64,000 nt of DNA. Origin: Gaeumannomyces sp. JS-464. Taxonomy: Eukaryota; Ascomycota; Sordariomycetes; Magnaporthales; Magnaporthaceae. This document shows positions 32,760-44,058 of the stretch, piece by piece. The position numbers were made by a program, and so were the translations under genes. The stretch is taken from assembly GCA_002197995.1 (NCBI GenBank), contig NGZR01000001.1, forward strand, positions 12,047,501 through 12,111,500, written 5' to 3'. Under the pieces are notes generated by a model, which had not been told where the DNA came from, did not search any database, and saw nothing but the letters and a program-made list of their open reading frames with translations. Every line of letters begins with the position of its first letter. Position 1 is the stretch's first letter.

Positions 32760-34144
32760 ATGCTGTCGGACGCCGCACCACCGGCCCCCGCGCCGATAGT
32801 GACGACAGGAGCAGCCAAGCCCGAGGGCCAGAGCGTCGCCGAGTATGGGTATGAGCTCGTCTGAATCCTGGCTGCCAGCTGTGTTGTCGCCTGGGTACCT
32901 GGGTAGTCGCCTACCAATGGCTTAGCTGACGGAAACATGGGCTCTCCTGCTACCATTGCTGCCAGCATCGTTTCGGCATACCAGCGCGTGCTGGCCGACG
33001 ACCCGGAGGTGACCATGCCCGTCGCCGCCATCGAGGCTCTTATAAGCGTGCTCGGCCAGACCACCTCGTCCACCGTCATGGAGACGCTCGACATCATCCG
33101 CACCGAGGCCGAGCGCCTCAAGGCCTCGGTCCCGAACCCCGTCCCCCTCGCCGCCGGCACCGACCTGTTCCAGCAGTACCTCCTCCGCTCGCTTAAGAAG
33201 CAGGACGGTAGCAGCAGAAAAGCCGCCGCCGCCGCTGCCGCCGCCGCAGCAGCAGCAGCACAATCAGCGGCGGCTACGACGGCCACTGACAGTTTCGAAG
33301 AAACGCGCCAGTACCTGATCCGCAACAGCCGCCTGTTCGCCTCGCGCGCCAAGCAGGCCCGCGCCGCGATCGCTGACCGCGGCGCCCGCATCATCACCGA
33401 GGGCAAGGTCGTTCTGACCGGGGGCGGCAGCCGTACAGTTGCCGCCATCCTACTGCGGGCTGCCGAGCTGCATACGGCAGAGCATGGTAGCCCGCGCTTC
33501 CGCGTTGTTTATGTCGTCGATCCGCGCTTCAGCTCTCCCGCGCCAGCCCCACCAAAGCAAGAGCAGCAACAACAACAACAACAACAACAACAGCCGTCGG
33601 TCGCTGCTGCTCTACGCGCCCGCGGCGTCCCCGTGGCCGAGGTGGCCGAGCGTGAGGTCGCCCACGTCCTGCGCACCGCCGGCGTCGATCTTGCTGTCCT
33701 GGGTGCCGAGGTGCTCTGCCAGAACGGCGGCATCCTCTCGCGCATTGGTACCTTTAACATTGCCGAGCTGGTGCGTGCCTACGGCAAGTCCGTCTACGTC
33801 GCCGCCGAGAGCCACAAGATCGCCCGCGTCTACCCGCTCGGCCAGATGGACCTGCCCCGCTGCGGCGTCCAGCAGCAGGTTGTGCGCTTTACCACTGCTG
33901 CCGACGCCGACACCCCCGAGCCGCCAAAAACCTGCCGATGCCGATCCCGTCGACTCACGGTATTTACCCCCCATGCACTCATCTTGATGTTTCAATTTGC
34001 CGCTTCTGAGCTGTCGATGTTCTAACTTGTCAAACCATTGTCCATCCCCTGCAGCCCCCTCAGATGATCACAAAATTCATCACCGAGTACGGCACCAAGA
34101 CACCAAGCGATATATACGAAATGCTCCTAGACATATACTCCTAA
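32760..34144 (+). CDS. GCN3: Translation initiation factor eIF2B subunit alpha, with Ala and Gln tracts; two indels
   Basis: Regulatory subunit of the eIF2 guanine-nucleotide exchange factor, which senses phosphorylated eIF2. Exon 1 (32760-32848) encodes MLSDAAPPAPAPIV to AEYG. The intron ends at a CAG before 32966 (CTGAC branch 40 bases upstream), giving YGIVSAYQRVLADDPEVTMP. The Rossmann-like part shows RNSRLFASRAKQARAAIADR, GGGSRTV, RFRVVYVVDPR, GAEVLCQNGGILSRIGTFN and VAAESHKIARVYPLGQ. A run of about 13 Ala and a Gln10 run interrupt otherwise conserved regions. Two breaks: A run 33926-33930 (one too many), and C run 34055-34059 (one short) at the last acceptor, after which PPQMITKFITEYGTKTPSDI and the end follow. 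Stop at 34144. Confidence 0.92.
33221..33262 (+). repeat. GCC/GCA polyalanine tract
   Basis: About 13 consecutive Ala codons (GCC then GCA) within the eIF2B-alpha coding region, followed by a QSAAATTATDS spacer. Confidence 0.85.
33562..33594 (+). repeat. CAA/CAG polyglutamine tract
   Basis: About ten Gln codons (mostly CAA) in the same coding region, placed in the loop between the RVVYVVDPR strand and AALRARGVPVAEV. Confidence 0.85.
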
Positions 34145-34597
34145 TAATCAAGATGACGTCTACCAACTGTCTCTCTGGTCCTCCACATGCGCCGCTCATC
34201 AAGGGCATTTAATGTACTAATCGGGAACTTGCTAAAGCGCCACCCTTTTTGGAGTTCATATAACCACAAAACCCAAAACCTCGTCATTTTAATTCGAGCT
34301 ACCTTTACAGTGGTAAACAGGTAGGTGTCCGGGAACGTGGTTCCGTCGGCTTCCCGCGGGCGGCGCGCAAAAAAAAGTCGGATGCGCAACTAATACTTTT
34401 GTGGGTTTTTGGGGATGGCGAGTTGAATCGCCAATCACCACATTGGGAAAACCGAAAAGTGTTGGGAAGAGGAACATAAGAAGCACGACCAGGGGCCGAG
34501 TTTTGGGGGTTCCACGTTGGAAGAAACGAGCCTGATCCTCGTAGTCGCCACATGCAACCGACGGCGAAAACGACGAGGGCGTCAGGGAACAACAGCA
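34145..34597. other. Convergent 3' region of eIF2B-alpha and EGT1
   Basis: 453 bases between two converging stop codons, slightly AT-richer. It must hold both 3' ends. No gene is seen. Confidence 0.5.
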
Positions 34598-37500
34598 CTA
34601 AACAGTTACATCTCTGACGAGTCTCGCGCCGGCCCAGACGTACGGGTAGTTGCGCTGGTACCAGTTGACGCTAAACAGACGTGGACCTTGTGTGTGAGAG
34701 AATGATCGGGCATGCCGGAGAGGTCTCCAGATTTCGGCCAGAAAAATAGGTAGCATCTCGAATATGACTTACAAGGACTTCCGCCCTGCGATGCGGGGGA
34801 TGGTTGCCCAAGAGCCTCCGAGCACGATGTTGTGCTTGCCGTCGAAGAAGTCGGCTGAGGGACATGGCATGTCAGCAACAGCCGGGGGCCCGTGTACGCC
34901 AGACCAGCCAATGGAACCAGACGTGGGGGGCTCGTCCGGCAGAGAGCAGGGACCTACCAGTGTAGTTGGGGTACAGCGGCATGGGCTCGAACCCCTCGTG
35001 CCTCTGCAGGGGCGAGCTCGTCCACTCCCAGACCCCGCCCATCTGCGCCTGGCCCGCGAGCCGATCGCCGTTGCCCGTGACGGGCGCCGGGTGCCACTGC
35101 TGCAGCCCAACGTTGGCGCCAGCAAGGTCGATGAAAAGCCCCTGGTCGCTGGACCGCGGCTCTTCACCGCCTGGCCCCCCAGCCCGTGACGGTGGGGTCT
35201 CCTCGACGCCGTCGTTCGAGAGGTGGCTGTAACCTGGCCGTCAGTCTCCGGTCCGCACGGTTCAAGGGTGCACGACCTCATCTAGGCGCCTGGGACCTGG
35301 CAGCACACGCACCCATTCACCGCCGGCACCTTCCTCGCCAGCTCCCTGTCGGCCGCATCCTTTTGCAGCACCTCGGCGTGCTCGTAGATGCTTCGAGCCT
35401 CTTCAAAGGTCGGGATCCGACCGCCCATCCACACCGCGCAGCCGGCTAGCTCGTCGTACGAAGCAAAGACGGGCCAGTCCAATGCCAAGCTCCAGCGGCA
35501 CCGGCCCATAGACAGTCCTGACAGCCTTGCCTGCCATGAACGAGGCCGGCAGGCTGCTGCTGTGAGCGCCATTGGCGGCGTGCCCGTTGGCATGACCGTT
35601 CGTGTGGCCATTCTTGGGCCTGTTACTGGACCCCTGGCCGTTCGTGGTTCCGTTGGTTCCGTTGGCGCCGTTGGTGCTCTCCGCGCCCTTCTCTTTGCCA
35701 ATGCTAACCCACGAGGCCGGCATGTGGCCGACGCCCTCATGATACATGTATCTTGCGTACTGCATTGAGCAAACCCAGTGTTAGCCCCTATTCGGGTAGG
35801 TAGCACATGGCATACTGCAGTAGCCCTCGACCGTTCACAACGGGCCTTTGAGTCCTTTGGGGGACAGGGCACCGACCTCTTCATTCGTGATCGGCCTTGC
35901 CTGTGCCTGGAAGGCATCTACTTTGACTCGTCTCGAAGGTTTCTCATTGTCCCTATGTTGTGGCTAGTCAGCGTCCTAAGCCAACCCCCACACGCATGCC
36001 CCGGGTATTCCTACCATCCATAGTCTCGGTCCGGGTCGGTGCCGCTCTCTGGGTCGTCAAGCCCGATCGTCAGCTCTGTAGCCGGGATCTCAACCCATTG
36101 ATTTGGCACCCTGCTGGCTTGAGCCTTGGCGGCCAGCTGCTCGAAGTCTGGAGTGCGGGTGCCCGGGGGTGGCAGCGCCTTGTCGCTCTGGAGCAGCATG
36201 TACAACAGCGTCTCCAGGTGCATGGCCTCGTGTTCGTAGCCGACCCATATGGCCCTTCCGACGTTGCGCGGGATGTTTCGGACACCGGCGGCATATATGC
36301 CCTGCAGCCTGGCCCGGACCCTTTCCTGGTACTCGGCGATTTCGGCCGCGGGGGCCACTCCTCGGGGATTTCCGAGTGCGCGTGGCACTCCTCTGGGTTG
36401 TCGACATCGGGATCAATCCCGCGCTCGAATATCGAGTAATAGTACTGCGGCTCAGTCGCCGGGTTCTTGGTGGTCTTGGTCAACTGAATGTCCAAGAAGG
36501 TTGGGATGTGGCCAAGATAGAAGATGCAGGCGTTGCGCAGCCTGATTGGCTTCTCCAGAAGCTCCTTTTTCGGGAGCATCCCACGCGTGATTGCATCCCA
36601 CACGGCCCACAGCGCCCGCCAGTCGGCCAGGCTGGGCAGGGCCGACGGCGCATACTCGCTCGGTGACAGGCTGAACGGCATGTTTGGTTTCGCAAGCAGG
36701 TGGAGCCCTACGCCCGGAACTCGTTAGTGGTTTCTTGCTCGGCTTGTTCAAGACACCCTTGGGATGCGGCCGTGAGCCTCGGCTGCGTCTGCCGGCCGTT
36801 TGCCGTGCTGTTTGTTTTGCTTCTACGTAGTATAACGGTGTTCATAGCAGGGCTGCCCGCTGCGGTCACCCTTGTTCGAGAGCAGGATGGGGCATGACAC
36901 GATGCGCAGGGCCTGATACGATGAGCAAGGTCTAACCCCGTAATCGGCCTCGACCAGCTGAATGGACTAGCCCTGCAAGGCACACGGCAAGAATGAGGAC
37001 AGACAGCGACTGTGTGCAGCAGCTTCGCCGGACATGTGCGGGCGGGTGGTGGTGTGTACAGCCAAGCTATCCCGCCCCGAACTTTCAAGGCGGAGAGGCA
37101 TATGTGAGTGCGTGTGTGTTCTGTGTGTCTGTGTGTGATTCACGTGTAAAGGAGGCAAGGGGCTGGTTGCGGACGTTCCATTAAACCGGCTCCGTCAGAA
37201 CACAGGGGTAAAGTAAAAAAAAATAACGTACCATACTCGGTGTCCTGGGTCCACCGGCCAGCCTCGACCACACCTGCGTCCCGCCAAAGCTTGTCCCTGT
37301 CGGATGGGGTGAACTTGACGCTGCGTTCGACAAAGACCCGTTCGCCCACAGGGACGAGCTGCCCCATTGCCCATGTGTCTCGGACCGGAGTGTACCATGC
37401 CTGGTGGCGGCCCCCTTGGTCGTCGTACACATACTCGCCGATGACGCGCCAGTCGGCCACCTTGAAGGCCTCCTCTCCGAGGATCCGGTTGGCATGAACG

Positions 37501-38939
37501 AGGCCGTTGAGGATGAACCTAGGCCGCCAGTTTTCAGCAACCCTTTCTTCTCTTTGTGATCTGAAACCCCCTGTACAGCGAGCGCAGCGGGGATCTGATC
37601 TGTGTGCGGCATTCGGGTCTCTTACTGGTGTGTCACGCCCTTGCTGTCTGTATTTGGCCACGCGTTAGCTCATCAGAGTCGAGGGCGCATCGACACGCCT
37701 GCTCCTGCTTCCAGTGAGTCTTACCGTTGTATGCATCGCTGATTGTCGGGGGTTAGCAACTGAAGGTCGGACAAACAACATACCCATCAGGGACATGGAG
37801 GGGAGTCGGGGAAATACATACTAGACTCTGCCAGGGTCGTAGCAGGAGTCGACCCCAATCAGCATGGAATCCCCGGGTCGGAGGACCTGTGAGAATCCCC
37901 TGAGGAACTCGGAAGCCTCGCCTCGCCGGAAGTTCCCTGAGAAGTCAGGACGGAACTCAACCTGCTGGCATAGGATGGTCTTGTCCACCGAGCAGCAGGA
38001 GCCTGACCCGAAAACTTACCGATGCTCGATCCTAGGAATAAGATGCACTTTTGCCGACTGAGGTTCGCGGGTGACTTCAGCCACTCCTGGCCGTCGTCGT
38101 ATGTCCCGAGCAGGCCATGACATCGGACGTGCTTGTAGTGAGGCACTTGGGCCAGCGTCCTCTTCAGTTCGTCCTCGGAAAGATCGAGAGCATAGTAGTC
38201 GGCGCTCTTCCCGGCATTGTCGAGCGCGCGGAGAAGGATGCTGACCTTGCGGAGGTTTCTAAAAAGAATCCAGGCTGTCAATCTCGGAGGGTGGCACGGT
38301 GGGGGTCAGGGGGGATCGATAAGCGGCAGGGGTTTTGGGGGGTCTCGTCACTTACCCGCTACCAAGCTCAATGATCATCGACCCGTCCGCAATCTCCTTA
38401 GCGATCTCGGCCGACGAGGTTTCCAGGACGGAGATCTCGTCATTGGTCAGATAGTATTCATCCAGGTACGTTATCTTTGCGTGTGGAAGCAAGCATTAGC
38501 GCGGCGATCCAGCCCGCCCCGCGGTCATGGAGGGTCGCATCCAGTGTCCCCCATGGGCCATCAGAACAAGAGCCTCTCCTACCTCCTCAAAGAGCTGCAG
38601 ACCGCGTTGGTCGTAGAGAAGTATTGTTGGCAAGACGCGCGGTCCAGTCTTTGGGCGGAACAATGACACGATCTCAGCCTTGAGATTGCTTTCAATACCG
38701 GCGGCGCGAATGTCGATGATGCGGGACGCCGGACGGTGGCCGCTGATGGACTCGTTGGTGGATTCATTTTTGGGGCCATTTTTAGTTCCATTGAGACGGC
38801 CGTTGGCCAGGCCGTTGGTCTGGTCGACATGACCCGGCTTGAGTTTGGGGGTCACGGAAAACGGCTTCCCTCCCACGCCTTCCAGGGGATGTGCCACACC
38901 ACCGGACGGCAACGACTCGAGCTCCGCTGCAGGAGGCAT
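34598..38939 (-). CDS. EGT1: Ergothioneine biosynthesis protein 1 (Egt1), multi-exon, two indels
   Basis: Fungal fusion that makes ergothioneine: an N-terminal SAM-dependent histidine trimethylase and a C-terminal non-haem iron sulfoxide synthase. ATG 38939 (MPPAAELE). Methyltransferase part: RIIDIRAAGIES, LYDQRGLQLFEE, ITYLDEYYLTNDE, SAM motif MIIELGSGN, YYALDLSEDELKRTL and LFLGSSIGNFRRGEA. Then DinB-like helices with iron-binding HxxxE (YEHEAMHLETLLYMLLQ) and IFYLGHIPTFLDIQL. The FGE-sulfatase part holds FMAGKAVRTVYGPVPLEL, AVWMGGRIPTFEEA, MGGVWEWTSSPL, NIVLGGSWATIPR and NWYQRNYPYVWAGARLVRD. Several short introns (for example the donor after GAGGAG at 38583). Breaks: G run 36350-36354 (one short) and CC at 35485-35486 (one extra). 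Asn/Gly-rich inserts occur at the N-terminus and before FMAGK. Confidence 0.93.
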
Positions 38940-41900
38940 GGTCACAAGGAGTGGTAGAATAGACGGATCTGTTGGGGAATTTCTGCGTGGGTTGAAAGGC
39001 TTCAGGCGCGCGGGATGGCAAAGGACCAAGAAGGGACTAGCCAGGGAAGAGAGAGTGGCAGGCGTGGGATGACGAGAAGCTTGCCAGGCAACGTCTTGTG
39101 ATGTGGCAGAGGCTACACGGGGCTTGCCAGAAAGGGGAGATGGCACGGGAGGAGAAGAAGCCAGGAACCGATATCGAGGTGGGCAGACGAGGACAGATAA
39201 CTGGGAGCAATGGGGAGCAGAAGAGATTACCAACCGGCCCAGGAGGAATTTTTTGAGACGGAAAACCATATATATTGAGACGGAAGAAACAACTTGTTTC
39301 TTTTTTCTTTTTACAGAACAGTGGGCAGATGACCTCGGCAAAGGGCCCAGCTTTGCTGGAGTAGTATCTACCTGCCATCCTACCTACCAGGGGAGGCCTC
39401 GAGGAGTCATGTCGTTGACGAGACCGATGCGGTAGCCGCAGGTACCTCGCTGCGCAGAATCGGGAGCCGGGTGGCTTAGCTACAGGCGATACCAAAAGTC
39501 GACTTGGTGATTCCATCCGAGCGGGACCGTAGGACGCTAGCGGGATGGGGCGATTGTCGAGCTTGCGGCGGCAAGAATCGACGAGGTAGGTACACGCCGG
39601 CGATCCTTGCTTGCAAGACATGCAACAGCCAGTCCAGGTGATCGCCGACTGGGCGGCCACGTCCCACGCATCTCCGCAGTACCTCCGAGAATGAGGGAGT
39701 GCGCGGGCGGGCGGCGGCTGGGCTGAGCGGCCGCTCGGGTCTACACGGCCTCGGCTTCCAAGGATCCCTGGCGTGGTGTGCATGTACGCATACCTCGCAC
39801 AGCGGGGGGCCAAGGTGTTTGTTGGTCTGGTGTTTAAGCTCGCGGCGCGGATGACACACCAGGCCGGCGTCTTCTCACTGTGGCAGGCGATGCGAGGAGC
39901 CGCTTGGCCGCAACAGCAGTACCTGGCATGTACCCGGACAGAACAAGGCCCTGCAGGTGCCTCTGGGCCGCAAGCTTTGTGCGTGTTTGTGCGGAGTGTG
40001 CGGACGGGTTTTTGGGAAACCTGGGCACGGGACCGAGGGGGCGTCCTTGGAGACTGTGGGCCAGGGAAGGGCAGGGCAGGGCAGGGCAGGGCGGCGGCGA
40101 CAGCGGCCTCTTGATCGTGGGAACGACGCTGCGATTGGGAGTGCATGCTCGCCAAAGCCGCCCTGCCAATGGCGAGGCGCGGCAGCCGCGAAGCGAGCAC
40201 GAGGGGCGTCATGAGACCTCCCTCGCATGTGGCGCGCCAGGACATATACATATCTCCTAGGTAGGTGGTCGCAGCAACCGCGGCGGGTTTGTCCAAAGGC
40301 TGCTGCTGCTGCTGGCTCCCAATATCGCGGGCACATTGAGGGTGGCACTGGAGTTCAACGTGATGGAAGTCAGTCAACTGGAGACGCCAAAGTGGCCACC
40401 AGGAGCCCCACGCGCCATGCCGCACTGGGCCTAGCGCGCCTGCAACCCCCCGAAACTCCACGCCGCCCCGCTGTCATCGTCATCGTCAGCACGAACCCAA
40501 CCACTCTTCTTTTTCGATTGAGTAGCCCCGCAGCCCAGCTTACACATTCGTACGACGCTGCAAAGTGCCTCGTTCTCTCACACTGACGTCCGCGAGGCTC
40601 GCCAGCCGTCTGGTATTTCCCGGGTCGGCCTTGGCTGTCTGCGGGTGCGGGACGGAGACGTGGTTTCTTGTGTGCAATGCCGGCATGGCAGGCATTGGAT
40701 GGACTCAACCTCAGTCCCGGGCCAGATGCCTGCCTGGTAGGTGCTCAGCCAAGGTACCTAGAGTACGCTGGCCGGTGCTGTGCCTGCGGACAGGACACGA
40801 GCACAGCTGAGATGCCACGACGCCACGACGCCGAGCTCCCGGCCAGGTTCTCCAACCATCACAACCCGGTTCCTAGGCCCCTCCAGAGTCGGTGCCCAGT
40901 GCCCAGTGCCAGTCTAGGCCTCTGCGGTTCCCCCACCCACCCAGGCCAGGTGGCTCCGCCAAGACTTCCTCCCGCGGGATATTATCTTATAGGACGCTCG
41001 GTTTGTGGGACCGGCGTGGGAGAGAGTGTGGGATCTTGCTTCTCGGGTTCCGGGAAACAGCTCACTCATCGGAGGCCCCCTCTTTCGGACAGGGAACGAA
41101 AACAGTCGTCCGATCAGGTGTGACCCTACGGGGCGCCTTGCCTACCGACGTCGCAAGTACACGCCCCGCCCCTCTTCCCGTGCTGCGAGCAGCTGTCACC
41201 AGTGAAGAGCAGGTACACACCAGGTACATAGGTACCTAGGCAGGTGCATACCTGATATACACGTAGTAATGCCCTCAAATGCCTTGTTACCTCACCCTCC
41301 CCGCCATGCCGTCCACTTGGGGATCGGGTTGGCCGGAAAGCACGGCAATCCACGGAGGAGAGCAGGTCGCCCCCAAATCTGGGTAGGGCCCGGGCCTTCG
41401 CTCCCACCGCTTGCAAATCAATGCGAATGGGGATGTTCTGCCCGAACAGGGGGCGACATATGACAAGGCACGGCGCAGCTGATCAGCCACCGGTCCGCCC
41501 TTGCAGTCGGCCGCTCCAGATCCCTGCCGAACTTCAGCAACAGCCCAAGCACGGCATTTGCACACACCATCCTTCAGCCCTGGCTTGACGCTCGCCGGCG
41601 CCGAGGTTACAACGGCGTATTAGGCACGTGCTGACCATGCCTTTTTCCTTCGGCCTTTCTGCCTCAATATTCTCCAGGTTAATGATAGGCACGCGCATAG
41701 ATGTGTTGCACTACAGCAGCCAGCGGCTTGAATCCCTCGCGCTGATGTGTGCTCTGGTTCCGCGTATCCGCGTCAACGCAAAATTATAGTAGCTACGAGC
41801 TGGCTGCTGTCGTTCGTTTGCGTGTGGGTGGGCGCTCTGGGATCTGCACAGAGGGGGAAAAAGCAAAGAGAGAAGACATGGAAACAGGGCAAGAAAAGCT

Positions 41901-42891
41901 GTCATTTTTTTTCGGAACTGTCGCTTCTCACCATCCTGCCAAGCTCGCCCTGACACACGCGCGCTAGGCGCTTTATAGATGCGTGCCTGTTGGCCGGCCT
42001 ATAGTCTGAATACGATCTGAGTAGGCAAACGAACCGCGTTGGCGCACCGCGTCCCAGCTTTCCAATACATCAAATGCAATCGGGAGCAGTCGTTGACCCT
42101 GAGGAGGGTCAGGCGCAGCTGCCCAACGTCCCTGGAGCTGGTGACGGCTCTCATCCAAGCCTCGCCCTTGCAAGAGTCTAGACGGTGAGCTCGGGTTGCA
42201 TGAAACGATAGTCCACGCTCCTATCGAGCCACTTTTTGGAAGACAAAGAAAACTCAGCTGGGTAGGACCAGGGCTGTAAAGCCAGGATTGCAGCGATTCT
42301 GGCAGTGATTCACAGCCGTAAAGGGCTGCCGACTTCTGGGTTTGATATCTGACGACGGCTTTGATTAGGGTCTCCTCCTGTCATGGACTCCTACCCCAAC
42401 GGTTGACTGCCCACCGCCCTGCAGGCCACCGGATAATCCGTGCTTTCCCATGACTGCTCACAAATTGATAAGCCATCAGCTAGGGGCGAGACCGCCGCCA
42501 GGCTATGCTATTTCCACACTTCTTTGTGAGCTTGCTTGCTGAGTATGAGGTCTGTCCAGAGCTAACCGGCTCCGAGCCTGAGCCTGTTTGGGAGGGCGTC
42601 AGGGGGTGAGGCTGGACAAAGGAGCTGCCCATAGCCCAAGTTGGCGGGAGGGCAGAGGTCGGCACGCATTGTGGGTGTATATAAACGCTCTCTGGCCCTC
42701 AGAGAGCACAGGATGGGTCGTCTCCCAAGGACAGAGCCATCACAAGACTGCAGGTAGACCGCCTCCCCTGGGCAGGGAACAAACAAGACATCACGACTCA
42801 ACGAGGGCCCTCCGAGGCGAGGCAAGCAAAGTAACACGACCACACACAACCGAGACCTCCCTGCCCACGCCTGTAGGCAGCAAACGTGGAC
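38940..42891. other. Long gene-poor region
   Basis: About 3.95 kb with no gene I can support. The longest frame (39037-40461, minus) has no domain or splice logic. Repeated CCTAGG/GTAGGT elements occur at 39368-39389, 40256-40268, 40735-40765 and 41209-41253. A GGGCAGGGCAGG run lies near 40070-40092. The last 300 bases hold the promoter of the next gene. Confidence 0.5.
42678..42685 (+). promoter_or_regulatory. TATA box
   Basis: TATATAAA about 207 bases before the ATG at 42892. It is the clearest core-promoter motif in the window. Confidence 0.5.
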
Positions 42892-43661
42892 ATGATAGAC
42901 CCTACCGCTATCGCCGACCTCTCTCTCAAGGCGATCGAGTACTCCATCGCGCTCAAGCTGCGGTGGGCCAAGGCGCCGCTGGAGATGCGGAAGATGACCG
43001 ACAGGTTCGAGGACCTGAACCAGGAGCTGTCGCGCACGCGGGGCCTACGCCGCGACGTCCGCGCCGCCAGAGACTTGGACCCGGGCAGCTCGCCGACCTT
43101 CTCAAGGCCGAGCGTAACGGGTGTGTTGCTCTCATCGAGGCGAACGATGCGCTCACCCGCAAGCTGAAGGTCCGTGATCCGTGATCTCTCACCCGGCTTC
43201 CCCCTCCCCCTTCTGCCCTCGACCTCTTATCCCGTCGTCCCAAACCCCCTCCCCCCGCGGGAATTTTGGTTTTCTAACACGCCCCCGCGGCTACTACTTT
43301 TTGGCCGGAAACACACATGGTTAGAACGCATTTCGCAAGCAGGGCTGGCGGCTACTGCCTTCGTCCTTCAACACTCTTCTGTGGACGGCCTGGCGGGCCG
43401 ACCTGGCCGAGTTGCTCGTGCACAACATCGAGAAGAGCCTGGAGGAGCTGAAGAAGGTGAAGGAGGCCGTGCTGGAGCGGCGGTCCTCGGAGCGGCGGCT
43501 GATCAGCAACGACGCGGGTGCCGGCCGCAGGATGCGCGAGCATCGCGGGACGACAGGGCCTGGCGTGCGATACCATCACCTCCGAGCCTGAGGAGATCCT
43601 CAAGCAGATTGTCGAGGAGCCGCTCGTGGGAGAGGCCGAGGATGGCGACAGCAACTACTGA
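42892..43661 (+). CDS. Hypothetical helical protein, possibly STAND N-terminal-like, frame broken
   Basis: Not firmly recognised. Starts MIDPTAIADLSLKAIEYSIA, with amphipathic helices (KAPLEMRKMTDRFEDLNQEL). The frame then shifts near 43030-43070 to QLADLLKAERNGCVALIEAN and DALTRKLK. A GTCCGT donor after that and an AG before 43380 would remove a CT-rich segment. The next block is WTAWRADLAELLVHNIEKSL and ELKKVKEAVLERRSSERRL. A further shift near 43545-43560 gives ITSEPEEILKQIVEEPLVGE and the stop at 43661. Helix spacing and the Trp-Lys/Arg-Asp-Leu block resemble the N-terminal domain of fungal STAND (NLR-like) proteins, but no NTPase follows. This is a guess needing a profile search. Confidence 0.5.
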
Positions 43662-43790
43662 GCCCCCCGGTGGGGTCTGCTGCTGCTTCCGTGCTGTGAG
43701 CATGGCGGGCGCGGAGATTGCATGGCATAGATTGGCACCTGAGGAGAGCGTTTATGGAGATGGGTGTGGTTGATTCAATCTAGTATCTAA

Positions 43791-43792
<2 letters not shown>

Positions 43793-43869
<77 letters not shown>

Positions 43870-43892
43870 TGTGTGTGTGTGTGTGTGTGTGT
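43793..43892. repeat. Compound (GA)n(GT)n microsatellite
   Basis: About 75 bases of uninterrupted GA followed by about 25 bases of GT, 130 bases past the preceding stop. The two genes flanking it converge. Confidence 0.97.
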
Positions 43893-44058
43893 TGTATGTG
43901 AGAAGACAAGTGAACTGCGCAAAGAAAAGAAACATGATAAGGAAAGAAAAGAAACCACACCCAGCGGTGGCGGGAGGTTTTCTCAGCTCAACCTATTCAG
44001 ACCCTCCCACACAGAAAACGCAGAGACAGAAGACGTGCCGGGGCAGGGCTGCTAATCA

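Noticed and set aside
39037..40461. 474-codon minus-strand frame
   Set aside because: No domain, no consistent low-complexity class and rich in Cys/His/Pro noise. Long chance frames are expected at this GC content.
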